Source: an uncultured Pelagibacteraceae bacterium (GTDB lineage: Bacteria; Pseudomonadota; Alphaproteobacteria; Pelagibacterales; Pelagibacteraceae). Taken from it: a DNA stretch of 36,114 nucleotides. The position numbers and the translations under genes were made by a program. Under the pieces are notes generated by a model, which saw only the letters and a program-made list of their open reading frames with translations, ran no database searches and had not been told where the DNA came from. Shown here in pieces: positions 19,715-28,296 of the stretch. Position 1 is the stretch's first letter, and every line of letters begins with the position of its first letter. The stretch is taken from the NCBI GenBank assembly GCA_902586395.1, contig CACIHL010000003.1, positions 1 to 36,114 on the forward strand, given 5' to 3'.

Positions 19715-21542
19715 TTCTGAAATTGGAAAAGAAATCATAAAGAAAGAGTTGCCTTTAATTCCAAAGCTTCCAGGTGTTTACAAAATGCTGAGTGATAAAG
19801 ATCAAATTCTTTATGTTGGTAAAGCAAAAAACCTGCCTAACAGACTCAAAAGTTATGTATCGGAAAAAAATCATATTATTAGAACTGAGAGAATGCTATC
19901 TCAAACACGAAAAATTGAGATTACAACAACATCAAATGAAAGTGAGGCACTACTTCTTGAAGCTAATCTTATTAAAAAACATAAACCAAAATTTAATATC
20001 TTACTAAGAGATGACAAATCTTTTCCATTTATTTTTATCGGCAATAAAGACAAATGGTCTCAAATAAAAAGACATAGAGGTAAAAAAACTAAGGAAGGTT
20101 TTTATTTTGGTCCTTTTGCATCTGCTGGATCTGCTAACTGGACTATAAAAATGATCCAAAAAATATTCCATCTTAGAGTTTGTGATGATACTGTTTTTAA
20201 AAATAGACAGCGACCTTGTATTTTATATCAAATCAAAAGATGCTCGGGTCCTTGTGTTGGTTATATTGATGAAATTGAATACAAGAGAACAGTTGATGAT
20301 GCTATTGAATTTGTCTCTGGTAAATCAAGAAAGATACAAAAAAATTTATCCAATCAAATGGAAAAAGCTAGCGAGAGTCTTGATTTTGAGAAAGCAGGAA
20401 TTCTCAGAGATAGAATAAAATCGCTTAACATAATTCAATCTTCTCAAAGGATAAATGAAGCAAACTTAGTTGAAGCCGATGTAATTGCGGCTTATAAAGA
20501 ATCTGGACAAACTTGTATACAAGTATTCTTTTACAGATCTAAACAAAATTGGGGTAATCAAGCTTTTTTTCCAAAACATGATCCTGATGAAAATTTAGGC
20601 AATATTTTAAATTCTTTTGTTTCACAATTTTATGAAAATAAAAGTGTCCCATCCTCAATTATTCTATCCCAAGAAATTAAAGAGAAAATTTTGATAGAAC
20701 AGACGCTTTCACAAAAAGAGAGTAAACAAGTGAATATTTCAGTGGCCAAAAAAGGTTCTAAGTTAAAAGTAATTAATCAAGCAATTAAAAATGCAAAAGA
20801 TAGTTTAAATAGAAAGCTTCATGAAACACAAAATAACAGGGAGCTATTTGAGTCGGTTGTCGCAAAATTTAATTTAGAAACAAATATTAATCTTATTGAA
20901 GTTTACGACAATAGTCATATTCAAGGAACAAATAGTGTTGGAGCATTAATTTCTTATGGAGATGAGGGATTTATTAAAAAAAGATATAGGAAATTTAATA
21001 TAAAAATGAAGAAAAATGAACAAGACGATTATGGTATGATGAAAGAAGTACTTACAAGAAGATTCAAAAAAGCAGTGCAAGAAAAAGAAGGTCATCTTTC
21101 ATTTCCTGATCTTATTTTTGTTGATGGAGGAAAAGGTCAATATTCAGTAGCAAGAGAGACATTGAATGAACTTGGGCTTCACGATATTCCATTAATAGCG
21201 ATTGCTAAAGGGAAGTTTAGAAATAGTGGAAATGAAACTTTTTTTCATAATGGAAAAGAATACAAGTTTTCAAAAAATGACCCTACTCTATTTTTTCTTC
21301 AAAGAATAAGGGACGAGTCTCACAGGTTTGCGATTAGTGCTCACAGAGCTCGAAGAAAAAAAGGTATAAGTAAATCTTTATTGGATCAAATAGAAGGTAT
21401 AGGATCAATTAGAAAAAGAGCTTTGCTTAACCATTTTGGTTCAGCAAGAGCAGTGGAGTCTGCTAGTTTGGATGAGATTAAGTCAGTTGAAGGAGTTGAG
21501 GAAAAAGTTGCAAAAAAGATATATAATTTCTTCCACGAATGA
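19707..21542 (+). CDS. uvrC: Excinuclease ABC subunit C
   Basis: A 611-residue dual-incision nuclease of nucleotide excision repair. The N-terminal GIY-YIG nuclease domain reads [20 protein letters not shown], making the 3' cut. A UVR domain for UvrB contact is at [20 protein letters not shown]. The RNase H-like domain for the 5' cut has [20 protein letters not shown] and [11 protein letters not shown]. Tandem helix-hairpin-helix motifs ([36 protein letters not shown]) end the protein. I start it at ATG 19707 rather than an in-frame TTG at 19677: the extra ten residues are unlike UvrC and would lengthen the overlap with folB. It overlaps pgsA by 4 bases. Confidence 0.96.
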   Translation: MISSEIGKEIIKKELPLIPKLPGVYKMLSDKDQILYVGKAKNLPNRLKSYVSEKNHIIRTERMLSQTRKIEITTTSNESEALLLEANLIKKHKPKFNILLRDDKSFPFIFIGNKDKWSQIKRHRGKKTKEGFYFGPFASAGSANWTIKMIQKIFHLRVCDDTVFKNRQRPCILYQIKRCSGPCVGYIDEIEYKRTVDDAIEFVSGKSRKIQKNLSNQMEKASESLDFEKAGILRDRIKSLNIIQSSQRINEANLVEADVIAAYKESGQTCIQVFFYRSKQNWGNQAFFPKHDPDENLGNILNSFVSQFYENKSVPSSIILSQEIKEKILIEQTLSQKESKQVNISVAKKGSKLKVINQAIKNAKDSLNRKLHETQNNRELFESVVAKFNLETNINLIEVYDNSHIQGTNSVGALISYGDEGFIKKRYRKFNIKMKKNEQDDYGMMKEVLTRRFKKAVQEKEGHLSFPDLIFVDGGKGQYSVARETLNELGLHDIPLIAIAKGKFRNSGNETFFHNGKEYKFSKNDPTLFFLQRIRDESHRFAISAHRARRKKGISKSLLDQIEGIGSIRKRALLNHFGSARAVESASLDEIKSVEGVEEKVAKKIYNFFHE

Positions 21543-22120
21543 AAATAAAATTTCCTAATTACTTAACAATCGGCCGAATAATAATAGTTCCCTTTTTTGT
21601 TTTAGCATATTATTTACCAGGATTTTATGGAGACATTATACCTTTCACTTTATTTGTTGTTGCATCTTTCACTGATTTCTTAGACGGCTTACTTGCTAGA
21701 CTATATAAAGAAGAATCTAAGCTTGGAGAACTTTTAGATCCTATCGCTGATAAAATCATTGTAGCAACTGCTTTGATTTTGCTTGTAATGGATGGGACTA
21801 TAAAAAATTATGAAGTAATAGCTGCGATAATTATTTCAACTCGAGAAATTTTAATATCTGGTTTAAGAGAATTTTTAGCAAAAGGTCAGGTGAATTTACC
21901 TGTGTCGGGATTGGCCAAATTAAAAACTTTCTTACAGATGTTTTCAATATCATTACTTTTGACTGGTGAAACTGGAAATAAAATAATTAATTTTCAAGAC
22001 TACAACGCTCAAACCATTGGTATTATTTTGTTGTGGCTTTCGGCTTTTATCACTTTGTATACAGCATATGATTATCTGAGAAAAGGCATTGATCATGCAA
22101 TATCAGAAGACAACAAATAA
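21539..22120 (+). CDS. pgsA: CDP-diacylglycerol--glycerol-3-phosphate 3-phosphatidyltransferase
   Basis: A 193-residue integral membrane enzyme for the committed step of phosphatidylglycerol synthesis. The CDP-alcohol phosphotransferase signature (DG-xx-AR-x8-G-xxx-D-xxx-D) is intact at [20 protein letters not shown] followed by LDPIAD. N-terminal [18 protein letters not shown]-like and later hydrophobic stretches give about five or six membrane helices. It is the final gene of the uvrB-to-pgsA array, overlapping uvrC by 4 bases; uvrC-pgsA adjacency is widespread in Proteobacteria. Its stop codon abuts the stop of the convergent ilvE with no base between. Confidence 0.95.
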   Translation: MKIKFPNYLTIGRIIIVPFFVLAYYLPGFYGDIIPFTLFVVASFTDFLDGLLARLYKEESKLGELLDPIADKIIVATALILLVMDGTIKNYEVIAAIIISTREILISGLREFLAKGQVNLPVSGLAKLKTFLQMFSISLLLTGETGNKIINFQDYNAQTIGIILLWLSAFITLYTAYDYLRKGIDHAISEDNK

Positions 22121-23002
22121 TTAAGCCGCAATTTTTTTTCTAACGAAAGATTGATAACTATCTGATAAATCCATTATTGTTTTGCAAACTTTAAAAGAAT
22201 AATTTGATATTTTCGAAACAGGTGTTACCTCTGCTGCAGTACCTGTTAAGAAGCATCCAACAAAATCCTTTAATTCGTTGGGTGAGATTTTTCTCTCAAT
22301 AACTTTGATATTTTTAGATTTTGCAATTTCAATCACAGTTCTTCTAGTAATTCCATCTAAGAATGAGTCTGGTACTGGAGTATGTAGCTCCCCTTTAGTA
22401 TCCTTGAAAAAAATATTTGCACCAGTTGCTTCTGCAACATTTCCCTCGTGATCTAACATTAGAGAATCTGTATAGCCTTGTCTTTCTGCTTCGTGTTTTG
22501 ACAAAGTGCAAATCATATAAAGTCCTGAAGCTTTTGTATCCCATGGTATTGAGTCAGGAGAAGGTCTTCTCCAATTTGATATATTTAACTTAATACCTTC
22601 AGTTTTAAGTTTAGGGTCGAAATAGGATCCCCACTCCCAAGTTGCGATGGCTACATGAATTTTTGTTTGTTGAGCCGATATTGCCATCATCTCGCTTCCT
22701 CTCCAAGCCACTGGTCTCACATAACCATTTTTTACATTTTGAGCTGATACAATTTTTTTTGTTGCGATATTTATGTCGCTCTCAGAATAAGGAATTTCAA
22801 AACCCATTCTTTTTGCTGAATAGAAAAATCTTGAAGTATGTTCCTCAAGTTTAAAAATATTTCCGTCATAAACCCTTTCACCTTCAAATACACAACTTCC
22901 ATAATGTAAACCATGACTTAAAACATGTAGCTTAACATCAGACCAATCAACTAAGTCTGAATTGTACCATATTTTTCCGTCTCTTTTATCGTAAGGAATC
23001 AT
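22121..23002 (-). CDS. ilvE: Branched-chain amino acid aminotransferase
   Basis: A 293-residue fold-type IV PLP aminotransferase for the last step of leucine, isoleucine and valine synthesis. It opens with IPYDKRDGKIWYNSDLVDWS and HVLSHGLHYGSCVFEGERVY. The PLP lysine lies in DTKASGLYMICTLSKHEAER, and EGNVAEATGANIFF binds the cofactor phosphate side. FLTGTAAEVTPVSKI near the C-terminus completes the family pattern. It diverges from a MarR-type regulator, an arrangement I recognise from other alphaproteobacteria. Whether that regulator controls ilvE is unknown. Confidence 0.95.
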   Translation of the reverse strand: MIPYDKRDGKIWYNSDLVDWSDVKLHVLSHGLHYGSCVFEGERVYDGNIFKLEEHTSRFFYSAKRMGFEIPYSESDINIATKKIVSAQNVKNGYVRPVAWRGSEMMAISAQQTKIHVAIATWEWGSYFDPKLKTEGIKLNISNWRRPSPDSIPWDTKASGLYMICTLSKHEAERQGYTDSLMLDHEGNVAEATGANIFFKDTKGELHTPVPDSFLDGITRRTVIEIAKSKNIKVIERKISPNELKDFVGCFLTGTAAEVTPVSKISNYSFKVCKTIMDLSDSYQSFVRKKIAA

Positions 23003-23067
23003 ATTAAAAAGATTTATTTATAAAAAATATATTCCTATATATAATATGTCAATATAACTTACCAATT
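23003..23067. promoter_or_regulatory. Divergent ilvE/MarR-regulator intergenic region
   Basis: Sixty-five bases lie between divergent starts, consisting almost only of A and T. Alternating tatatataatatg around 23037-23047 could serve as -10 hexamers in either direction. It is also the natural place for an operator of the adjacent MarR-type protein. I see no clear inverted repeat longer than such AT-rich DNA gives by chance. Confidence 0.3.
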
Positions 23068-23511
23068 ATGAAAAATCTTCTTTACCTAAAAGATGAACAA
23101 TTAAAAGGTTTTATTGAAAAAATCTTTGTTGGTTACAGGGAAACATTTAACGACTCAAAAAAAGTACTTAAAAAATACAATTTAGGAACTGCCCATCATA
23201 AAGCTCTGCATTTGATATCATTTTATGATGGGATAACTATTACTCAATTACTTAACAAGCTAAACGTAACTAAACAAAGTTTAAATAGAGTCATAAATGA
23301 TTTAAAAAAATTAAATTATCTAGAATTTAAAAAGGATACTAAGGACACAAGAGTAAAACATATTTTTTTAAATGATAAAGGTAAGAAAATATTTGATGAA
23401 ATTTTTTTATCCCAAAAAAAAAGGATTTATAAAGCATTACTTAATTCAAGTTCGAAAGAAGTAATAAATTTTGAAATAGTTTTAAAAAGAATAATCGATG
23501 GAAAGTTTTAA
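23068..23511 (+). CDS. MarR-family transcriptional regulator (PetP-like)
   Basis: A 147-residue winged helix-turn-helix regulator. After an N-terminal dimerisation helix come TAHHKALHLISFYDGITITQ and LLNKLNVTKQSLNRVINDLK, the DNA-recognition helix, then the wing around DTKDTRVKHIFLNDKGKKIF. The AHHKALH and TKQSLNRV segments closely resemble PetP-type proteins encoded immediately before PetR response regulators in Rhodobacter and relatives. The 3' end overlaps the response regulator start by 14 bases, so it belongs to the same operon as the two-component pair. Ligand and targets are unknown. Confidence 0.85.
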   Translation: MKNLLYLKDEQLKGFIEKIFVGYRETFNDSKKVLKKYNLGTAHHKALHLISFYDGITITQLLNKLNVTKQSLNRVINDLKKLNYLEFKKDTKDTRVKHIFLNDKGKKIFDEIFLSQKKRIYKALLNSSSKEVINFEIVLKRIIDGKF

Positions 23512-24175
23512 ATCTCATATTTTAGTAATTGATGATGACGAAGGAATAAGATCATTACTTAAACAATTTTTAAATGAAAACGGGTATTTAGTAAATACTG
23601 CTTCAAATGCATTGGAAGCGAAAGAAAAGATTTCGATAATAAAATTTGATCTTTTGGTCTTGGATATAATGATGCCTGGTAAGAGTGGCTTAGAATTTAT
23701 TTCTGAAAATAAAAATAATTTAAATGTGCCAATCATTTTACTTACGGCTAAAGGAGAAGCGAGTGAAAGAGTTGAAGGGTTAGAAACAGGTGCAGATGAT
23801 TACTTGCCCAAACCTTTTGAACCTAAGGAACTTTTATTAAGAATTAATAATATCTTAAAAAAAACCAAAAAAGTTAATCTTAAACACGTCCTAGAATTCG
23901 GCTCAATTAAAATAGATTTAAATAAGTTGATGATTACCAATCAAAATAGTAATTTTAAAATTAACAATACTGAAAAAACAATTTTAGAAAAAATGATAAA
24001 TAATCCTGGTAAAGTATTTTCAAGAATTGATATTGGTAATTTAATTAAAATCGATAAAGAAAGATCAATTGATGTAATTATTACTAGGCTCAGAAAAAAA
24101 ATTGAGACAAATCCAAAAAATCCAAAATACTTACAAACAATTAGAGGTTCGGGCTATGTTCTCTGGGTTGAGTAA
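23498..24175 (+). CDS. OmpR-family response regulator (PetR-like)
   Basis: A 225-residue two-domain regulator. The receiver domain has the acidic pocket IDDDEGIRSLL (Asp12-14), the phospho-acceptor Asp56 in LLVLDIMMPG, the switch Thr in ILLTAKGE and the conserved Lys in DYLPKPFEPKEL. The C-terminal winged helix (from about 125) ends with RSIDVIITRLRKKIETNPKN and QTIRGSGYVLW, the OmpR/PhoB hallmark. The start ATG lies within the MarR gene's last codons. It is paired with the overlapping histidine kinase downstream, so phosphotransfer between them is very likely. Confidence 0.94.
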   Translation: MESFKSHILVIDDDEGIRSLLKQFLNENGYLVNTASNALEAKEKISIIKFDLLVLDIMMPGKSGLEFISENKNNLNVPIILLTAKGEASERVEGLETGADDYLPKPFEPKELLLRINNILKKTKKVNLKHVLEFGSIKIDLNKLMITNQNSNFKINNTEKTILEKMINNPGKVFSRIDIGNLIKIDKERSIDVIITRLRKKIETNPKNPKYLQTIRGSGYVLWVE

Positions 24176-25469
24176 TTATATCAAAAAGTTACTTCCAAAA
24201 AGACTTTTTTATAGAGCATTACTAATTGTAGCTACACCAATAATAATATTGCAAATTATTATATCGATTGTTTTTTTTGATAGCCTCTGGATAAAAACTA
24301 ATAAAGGAATGACCAGGGCTCTAGTAGGTGAAATTAAATTTTTTATAGATGCGTACGAAAATGAGGAATATGAAAAAGATAATTTGATTAGACTATTTAA
24401 AGAACATCATAATTTTAATGTGAAGTTTCAGACATTTGGGGATATTCCAGAAACAGATATGGAAAGATGGTTTAGTCCCATGGATAGAACTCTGAGAAGA
24501 GAATTGAAAAATAAATTTAATAATTATTGGTTTGATACAACTACGTATAAAGAATTAATTGAGTTGAAGATTGAATATCTCAATGGTTACTTTGAATTTT
24601 TAATTCCAAAGAATAGAGTCACCAATACATCGGCCAGATTATTTGCGTTATGGATAACATTCCCAGCATTTTTGTTAATTACAATCGCTCTAATCTTCTT
24701 AAAAAATCAAACTCGACCGATAATTAATTTAGCAAAAGCATCAGAAAAATTTGGCAGAGGTGAAGATGTTGAGGAGTTTAGACCTTCGGGTGCTCTGGAG
24801 ATAAGACAAGCTGGTTTTGAGTTTGAAAGAATGAGAAAGAGAATATTGAGACACTTAAACCAAAGATCTGAAATGCTTTCAGGTATAAGCCATGACTTGA
24901 GAACTCCACTCACTAGAATTAAACTTCAACTTGCTCTAATAAAAGACGAAAAGATTTCACGTAAATTATCTGAAGATGTGGAGGATATGGAAAAAATGTT
25001 AAATGAATATCTTCAATTTACTAGCTCTACATCATCTGAAAAAACTGAACTTTTTGATATTTCAAAATTACTAAATCATTCAATTATGAAATATGAGAAT
25101 AACAATATTACTTCTAATATAGAGCAAGAGATTTTTTTTAATGGAAGAAAAAGTTTAATAAATAGATGCATAGATAACTTAATTAATAACTCCCTTAAAT
25201 ACTCAAATAAAGTTTTGGTAAATTTAAAAAAGATTCATAAAAGCTTGATAATTACTGTTGATGACGACGGTCCCGGAATAGCTGAGAGTGAATATGAAAA
25301 CGTTTTTAAACCATTTTACAAAATAAATAAAGGAAGAGGTGATTCTAAGTCTAGTGTTGGCTTGGGTTTATCAATTTCATCAGATGTAGTGAGATCCCAC
25401 GGAGGTAGTATTACACTAGATAAATCTAGTCTTGGCGGTTTAAGGGTTAAGATCTCTTTGCCTTTTTAA
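24156..25469 (+). CDS. Membrane sensor histidine kinase (EnvZ-like)
   Basis: A 437-residue sensor kinase. Transmembrane helix 1 is at about 20-44 (ALLIVATPIIILQIIISIVF). A periplasmic loop of about 115 residues follows. Transmembrane helix 2 is ARLFALWITFPAFLLITIAL, and a HAMP linker runs through RPIINLAKASEKFGRGEDVE. The H-box is SGISHDLRTPLTRIKL with His246 as phospho-site. The ATPase domain has NLINNSLKYS (N-box), VDDDGPGI (G1) and VGLGLSISSDVV (G2). I choose ATG 24156: a TTG at 24102 would lengthen the overlap with the response regulator from 20 to 74 bases. The stimulus is unknown. The 3' end overlaps convergent ubiK by 23 bases. Confidence 0.93.
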   Translation: MFSGLSNYIKKLLPKRLFYRALLIVATPIIILQIIISIVFFDSLWIKTNKGMTRALVGEIKFFIDAYENEEYEKDNLIRLFKEHHNFNVKFQTFGDIPETDMERWFSPMDRTLRRELKNKFNNYWFDTTTYKELIELKIEYLNGYFEFLIPKNRVTNTSARLFALWITFPAFLLITIALIFLKNQTRPIINLAKASEKFGRGEDVEEFRPSGALEIRQAGFEFERMRKRILRHLNQRSEMLSGISHDLRTPLTRIKLQLALIKDEKISRKLSEDVEDMEKMLNEYLQFTSSTSSEKTELFDISKLLNHSIMKYENNNITSNIEQEIFFNGRKSLINRCIDNLINNSLKYSNKVLVNLKKIHKSLIITVDDDGPGIAESEYENVFKPFYKINKGRGDSKSSVGLGLSISSDVVRSHGGSITLDKSSLGGLRVKISLPF

Positions 25470-25689
25470 TTTTTTTAGACTTTAAGGTTTTGATTTCCTT
25501 TTCTAGTTTTTCTATTCGTTTCTTTAATACCTCAGTTTCCTCTTTTGTAGAAATCTTCATTCTTAAAACAATTTCATCCCTTTGAGATCTTACAATATTA
25601 ACGATTTCTTCGCTTAAATCTTTATAGGATATAATTCCTTGTTCAAATAATTTTGCAAATTTTTCAATGATAAATTTAGACTTTGACAT
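25447..25689 (-). CDS. ubiK: UbiK/BMFP accessory factor, small coiled-coil protein
   Basis: An 80-residue protein of the BMFP/UbiK family, which assists aerobic ubiquinone synthesis in Enterobacteria. The family shape is clear: a helical N-terminal part (FIIEKFAKLFEQGI), then RMKISTKEETEVLKKRIEKL, a coiled coil, and a Lys-rich tail. The alphaproteobacterial homologue commonly lies divergent from lgt, as here. An A12 run (25691-25702 read on the minus strand) sits one base upstream of its ATG. The C-terminal 23 bases overlap the convergent kinase gene. Confidence 0.82.
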   Translation of the reverse strand: MSKSKFIIEKFAKLFEQGIISYKDLSEEIVNIVRSQRDEIVLRMKISTKEETEVLKKRIEKLEKEIKTLKSKKIKKAKRS

Positions 25690-25733
25690 ATTTTTTTTTT
25701 TTACGATAGTATATCTTATATTTCATTTTTATA
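25690..25733. promoter_or_regulatory. Divergent ubiK/lgt gap with T12 homopolymer
   Basis: This 44-base gap begins with twelve consecutive T (25691-25702) next to the ubiK start. It continues with AT-rich DNA containing TATA-like hexamers (tatatcttatat) suitable for an lgt promoter. The homopolymer takes the place where a ribosome binding site for ubiK would be, so initiation there would depend on the A-rich leader rather than on a Shine-Dalgarno pairing. Confidence 0.4.
25691..25702. repeat. T12 homopolymer
   Basis: Twelve uninterrupted T on the plus strand, in the ubiK/lgt gap and ending one base from the ubiK start codon. In an AT-rich genome such tracts arise readily. Length variation here would change the ubiK leader but not a reading frame. 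Confidence 0.9.
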
Positions 25734-26498
25734 ATGTTTGTAAATAATCTAGATCCTGTTGCATTTGAATTTTTATCCTTTCAAATAAGGTGGTATTCAT
25801 TAGCATATATTTTTGGTTTTTTAATAGGTTGGTTTTATATCAAAAATTTCTTAATTAAAGATTTGAAGGAAAAAACTTTAGTCGATGATTTTATCACTTA
25901 TCTAATTTTAGGGGTAATTATTGGTGGAAGGCTAGGCTACGTAATTTTTTACAATTTTTTTTATTATTTAAGTCATCCATTTGAAATATTTTTTATTTGG
26001 CAAGGTGGTATGTCTTTCCATGGTGGCTTGCTGGGTGTTTGCTTGGCCACTTATATATTTACTCAAAAATATAATTTAAACTTTTTTAGATATACAGATT
26101 TGGTGTCCCTTGCAGCACCGATAGGAATTTTTTTAGGTAGAGTTGCAAATTTTATAAATTCTGAACTTTACGGCAGAGAAACTGATTTTATTTTTTCAGT
26201 TAATTTTAATAAGGTAGATAATCTTTTTAGACATCCTTCGCAATTATACGAAAGTTTTTTTGAAGGTATCGTTTTGTTCATGATTCTAAATTTACTTTGG
26301 AAAAAATTTTCAGAAATTCCTGGAGTAATATCGTCACTATTTTTAATTTTTTATTCTCTTTTTAGATTTATAATTGAGTTTACAAGGGAACCAGATGCTC
26401 ATCTAGGTATCTTAATGAATATTTTTACATACGGGCAAATGTTATCAATTGCATTTTTTATTTCTGGAGTAATACTTTTTAAATTAGTAAAAAAATGA
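25734..26498 (+). CDS. lgt: Prolipoprotein diacylglyceryl transferase
   Basis: A 254-residue inner-membrane enzyme that attaches diacylglycerol from phosphatidylglycerol to the lipobox cysteine of prolipoproteins. Seven hydrophobic helices are apparent. Key motifs are IRWYSLAYIFGFLIGW near the N-terminus, GGRLGYVIFYN, WQGGMSFHGGLLG (catalytic His region) and the Lgt signature GRVANFINSELYGRETDF, followed by RHPSQLYE. The conserved arginine near the end is in FRFIIEFTREPDAHLG. It overlaps the methyltransferase gene by 4 bases and heads the lgt-NDUFAF7-pgeF-prs-rplY run. Confidence 0.97.
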   Translation: MFVNNLDPVAFEFLSFQIRWYSLAYIFGFLIGWFYIKNFLIKDLKEKTLVDDFITYLILGVIIGGRLGYVIFYNFFYYLSHPFEIFFIWQGGMSFHGGLLGVCLATYIFTQKYNLNFFRYTDLVSLAAPIGIFLGRVANFINSELYGRETDFIFSVNFNKVDNLFRHPSQLYESFFEGIVLFMILNLLWKKFSEIPGVISSLFLIFYSLFRFIIEFTREPDAHLGILMNIFTYGQMLSIAFFISGVILFKLVKK

Positions 26499-27544
26499 TC
26501 ACTAAGGCTCAATCACTAGATAATTTTATTGATAAATCTCTTTATGAAAAAAATAAAGGTTATTATCAAAGAAAAATGGAATTTGGTCGAAGAGGAGATT
26601 TTATTACATCTCCAGGAATTTCAAAACTTTTTTCTGAAATGATTGCTATTTGGATTGTATCATTTTGGGAAAATTTAAATAAACCAGAAAAAATTAATTT
26701 AGTAGAATTGGGTGCAGGAAATGGGGAACTCATAGAAGTCTTAATTAATACATTGAATAAATTGGAAATTGTAAAAAATAAATTCAAATTTTTTATTTTT
26801 GAAAAAAGCGTGTCTCTTAAAAAATTACAAAAAAAAAAATTTTCAAAAAGTGTTAAGTGGTTGGATAATTTTGATAAATTGCCAAATTCTCCAACTATAT
26901 TTTTGGCTAACGAATTTTTTGATGCTTTACCAATAAAGCAGTTTATTAAAATAAATGAAGAATGGTATGAAAATTTTGTATTATTAAATAAAAGTGGAAA
27001 ATTCTCTCTTGAAAAGAAAAAAGTTACTAAAAAAAAGATGAAGAAAATTTTTAATCAAGGGATAGACGAAAATCAAAATTTTATAGAATTTTCACCTTTA
27101 ATGGTCAAATATCTAAAAAGTATTTGTAAAAAAATCAAATCTTCTGCGGGAGGTATTTTATTAATTGATTATGGTACCTCTGACAAAAAAATGTACGACA
27201 GTTTACAAGGGATTAAAAATCATAAAAAAGTAAATATTTTTGATGACTACCAAAATATTGATATAACTCACCATATAAATTTTAACTTTATTAAACAAAT
27301 TGTTAACTTAAATGGATTAAAAGTTGGTGGTATTACTAATCAAGGAAGTTTTTTAAAAAACATGGGAATAAATTTAAGAGCTGAAATAATATCGAAAAAA
27401 ATGAGTTTCCTAAAAAAAACGGATCTTTATACAAGAATAAGAAGACTTACACACAAAGATGAGATGGGTGAGTTGTTTAAAGTAATGTTTGTAACAAAGA
27501 AGGATAACAACTTTAAGACAGGGTTTAATGACATTAAAATCTAA
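26495..27544 (+). CDS. NDUFAF7-like SAM-dependent methyltransferase (COG1565)
   Basis: A 349-residue protein with the N-terminal YYQRKMEFGRRGDFITSPGI segment typical of this family. The SAM-binding motif is INLVELGAGNGELIEVLIN. ANEFFDALPIKQF and GGILLIDYGTSDKKMYDSLQ, followed by the HINF segment, complete the match. The mitochondrial homologue NDUFAF7 methylates a complex I arginine. A similar protein-arginine role in bacteria is inferred, not shown. The position between lgt and pgeF with overlaps of 4 and 17 bases is the usual alphaproteobacterial arrangement. Confidence 0.9.
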   Translation: MITKAQSLDNFIDKSLYEKNKGYYQRKMEFGRRGDFITSPGISKLFSEMIAIWIVSFWENLNKPEKINLVELGAGNGELIEVLINTLNKLEIVKNKFKFFIFEKSVSLKKLQKKKFSKSVKWLDNFDKLPNSPTIFLANEFFDALPIKQFIKINEEWYENFVLLNKSGKFSLEKKKVTKKKMKKIFNQGIDENQNFIEFSPLMVKYLKSICKKIKSSAGGILLIDYGTSDKKMYDSLQGIKNHKKVNIFDDYQNIDITHHINFNFIKQIVNLNGLKVGGITNQGSFLKNMGINLRAEIISKKMSFLKKTDLYTRIRRLTHKDEMGELFKVMFVTKKDNNFKTGFNDIKI

Positions 27545-28283
27545 AAAATTAGTAAAGTTTAAAAATATTACACATGGTTTTTTTGGAAAAAAAGGAGGAG
27601 TATCAAATGGAATTTATAGTGCCTTAAATTGTGGCCCTGGTTCTAATGATAAAATTTCTAATGTTAAAAAAAATTTAAAAATTGTTTCGAAAAAGTTTAA
27701 GGTTTCTCCAAAAAACCTTATATTGCTTAAACAAACACATAGTAACAAATGTCACTTTATTTTGAAAAGACCTTCAAAAAAACTAGTTGGTGATGGCTTG
27801 ATTACCTCAAAAAAAAATTTAGCTTTAGGTATTTTAACCGCTGATTGTGCTCCAGTTCTTATTTATGACAAAAAATTGCCAATGATTGCGGCTATCCATG
27901 TTGGCTGGAAGGGTGCTTTTAAAAATATTCTTAAAAAGTGTATAAAATTTATGATTAAAAAAGGCTCTGAAAACAAAAATATTTCTGCAGTAATAGGTCC
28001 GTCGATATTTAGAGAAAACTATGAAGTGAAAAAAGAATTTATGAAAAGGTTTTTAAACCTTAATGATCGAAATCGTAAATTTTTTTACTTTAAAAAAACT
28101 AGAATTTTTTTTGATTTAAAAGAATTTATAAAATCTCAACTAAGATCATTAAAAATAAGTAATATAGATATAATTAATAAAGATACTTTTAAAAACAGGA
28201 CTGAGTTTTTTAGTGCAAGGAGGGCTTTAAAAAATAAAGAAGACGATTATGGTAGAAATATATCTATAATTATGCTTAAATGA
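27528..28283 (+). CDS. pgeF: Peptidoglycan editing factor / YfiH-type multicopper-like enzyme
   Basis: A 251-residue protein of the YfiH/PgeF (laccase-domain, formerly DUF152) family. Metal/active-site elements are visible: LLKQTHSNKC, GILTADCAPVLIYD (Cys) and AAIHVGWKGAFKNI (His). AVIGPSIFRENYEV and EFFSARRALKNKEDDYGRNI complete the family pattern. Family members prevent misincorporation of serine into peptidoglycan precursors in E. coli and have purine nucleoside phosphorylase activity in human FAMIN; which applies here is open. The gene overlaps its upstream methyltransferase neighbour by 17 bases. Confidence 0.92.
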   Translation: MTLKSKKLVKFKNITHGFFGKKGGVSNGIYSALNCGPGSNDKISNVKKNLKIVSKKFKVSPKNLILLKQTHSNKCHFILKRPSKKLVGDGLITSKKNLALGILTADCAPVLIYDKKLPMIAAIHVGWKGAFKNILKKCIKFMIKKGSENKNISAVIGPSIFRENYEVKKEFMKRFLNLNDRNRKFFYFKKTRIFFDLKEFIKSQLRSLKISNIDIINKDTFKNRTEFFSARRALKNKEDDYGRNISIIMLK

Positions 28284-28296
28284 CTTTTTTCTTAAA

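Noticed and set aside
24102-24155. Upstream TTG start for the histidine kinase
   Set aside because: It would overlap the response regulator's DNA-binding domain by 74 bases; the ATG at 24156 begins just before the first membrane helix.
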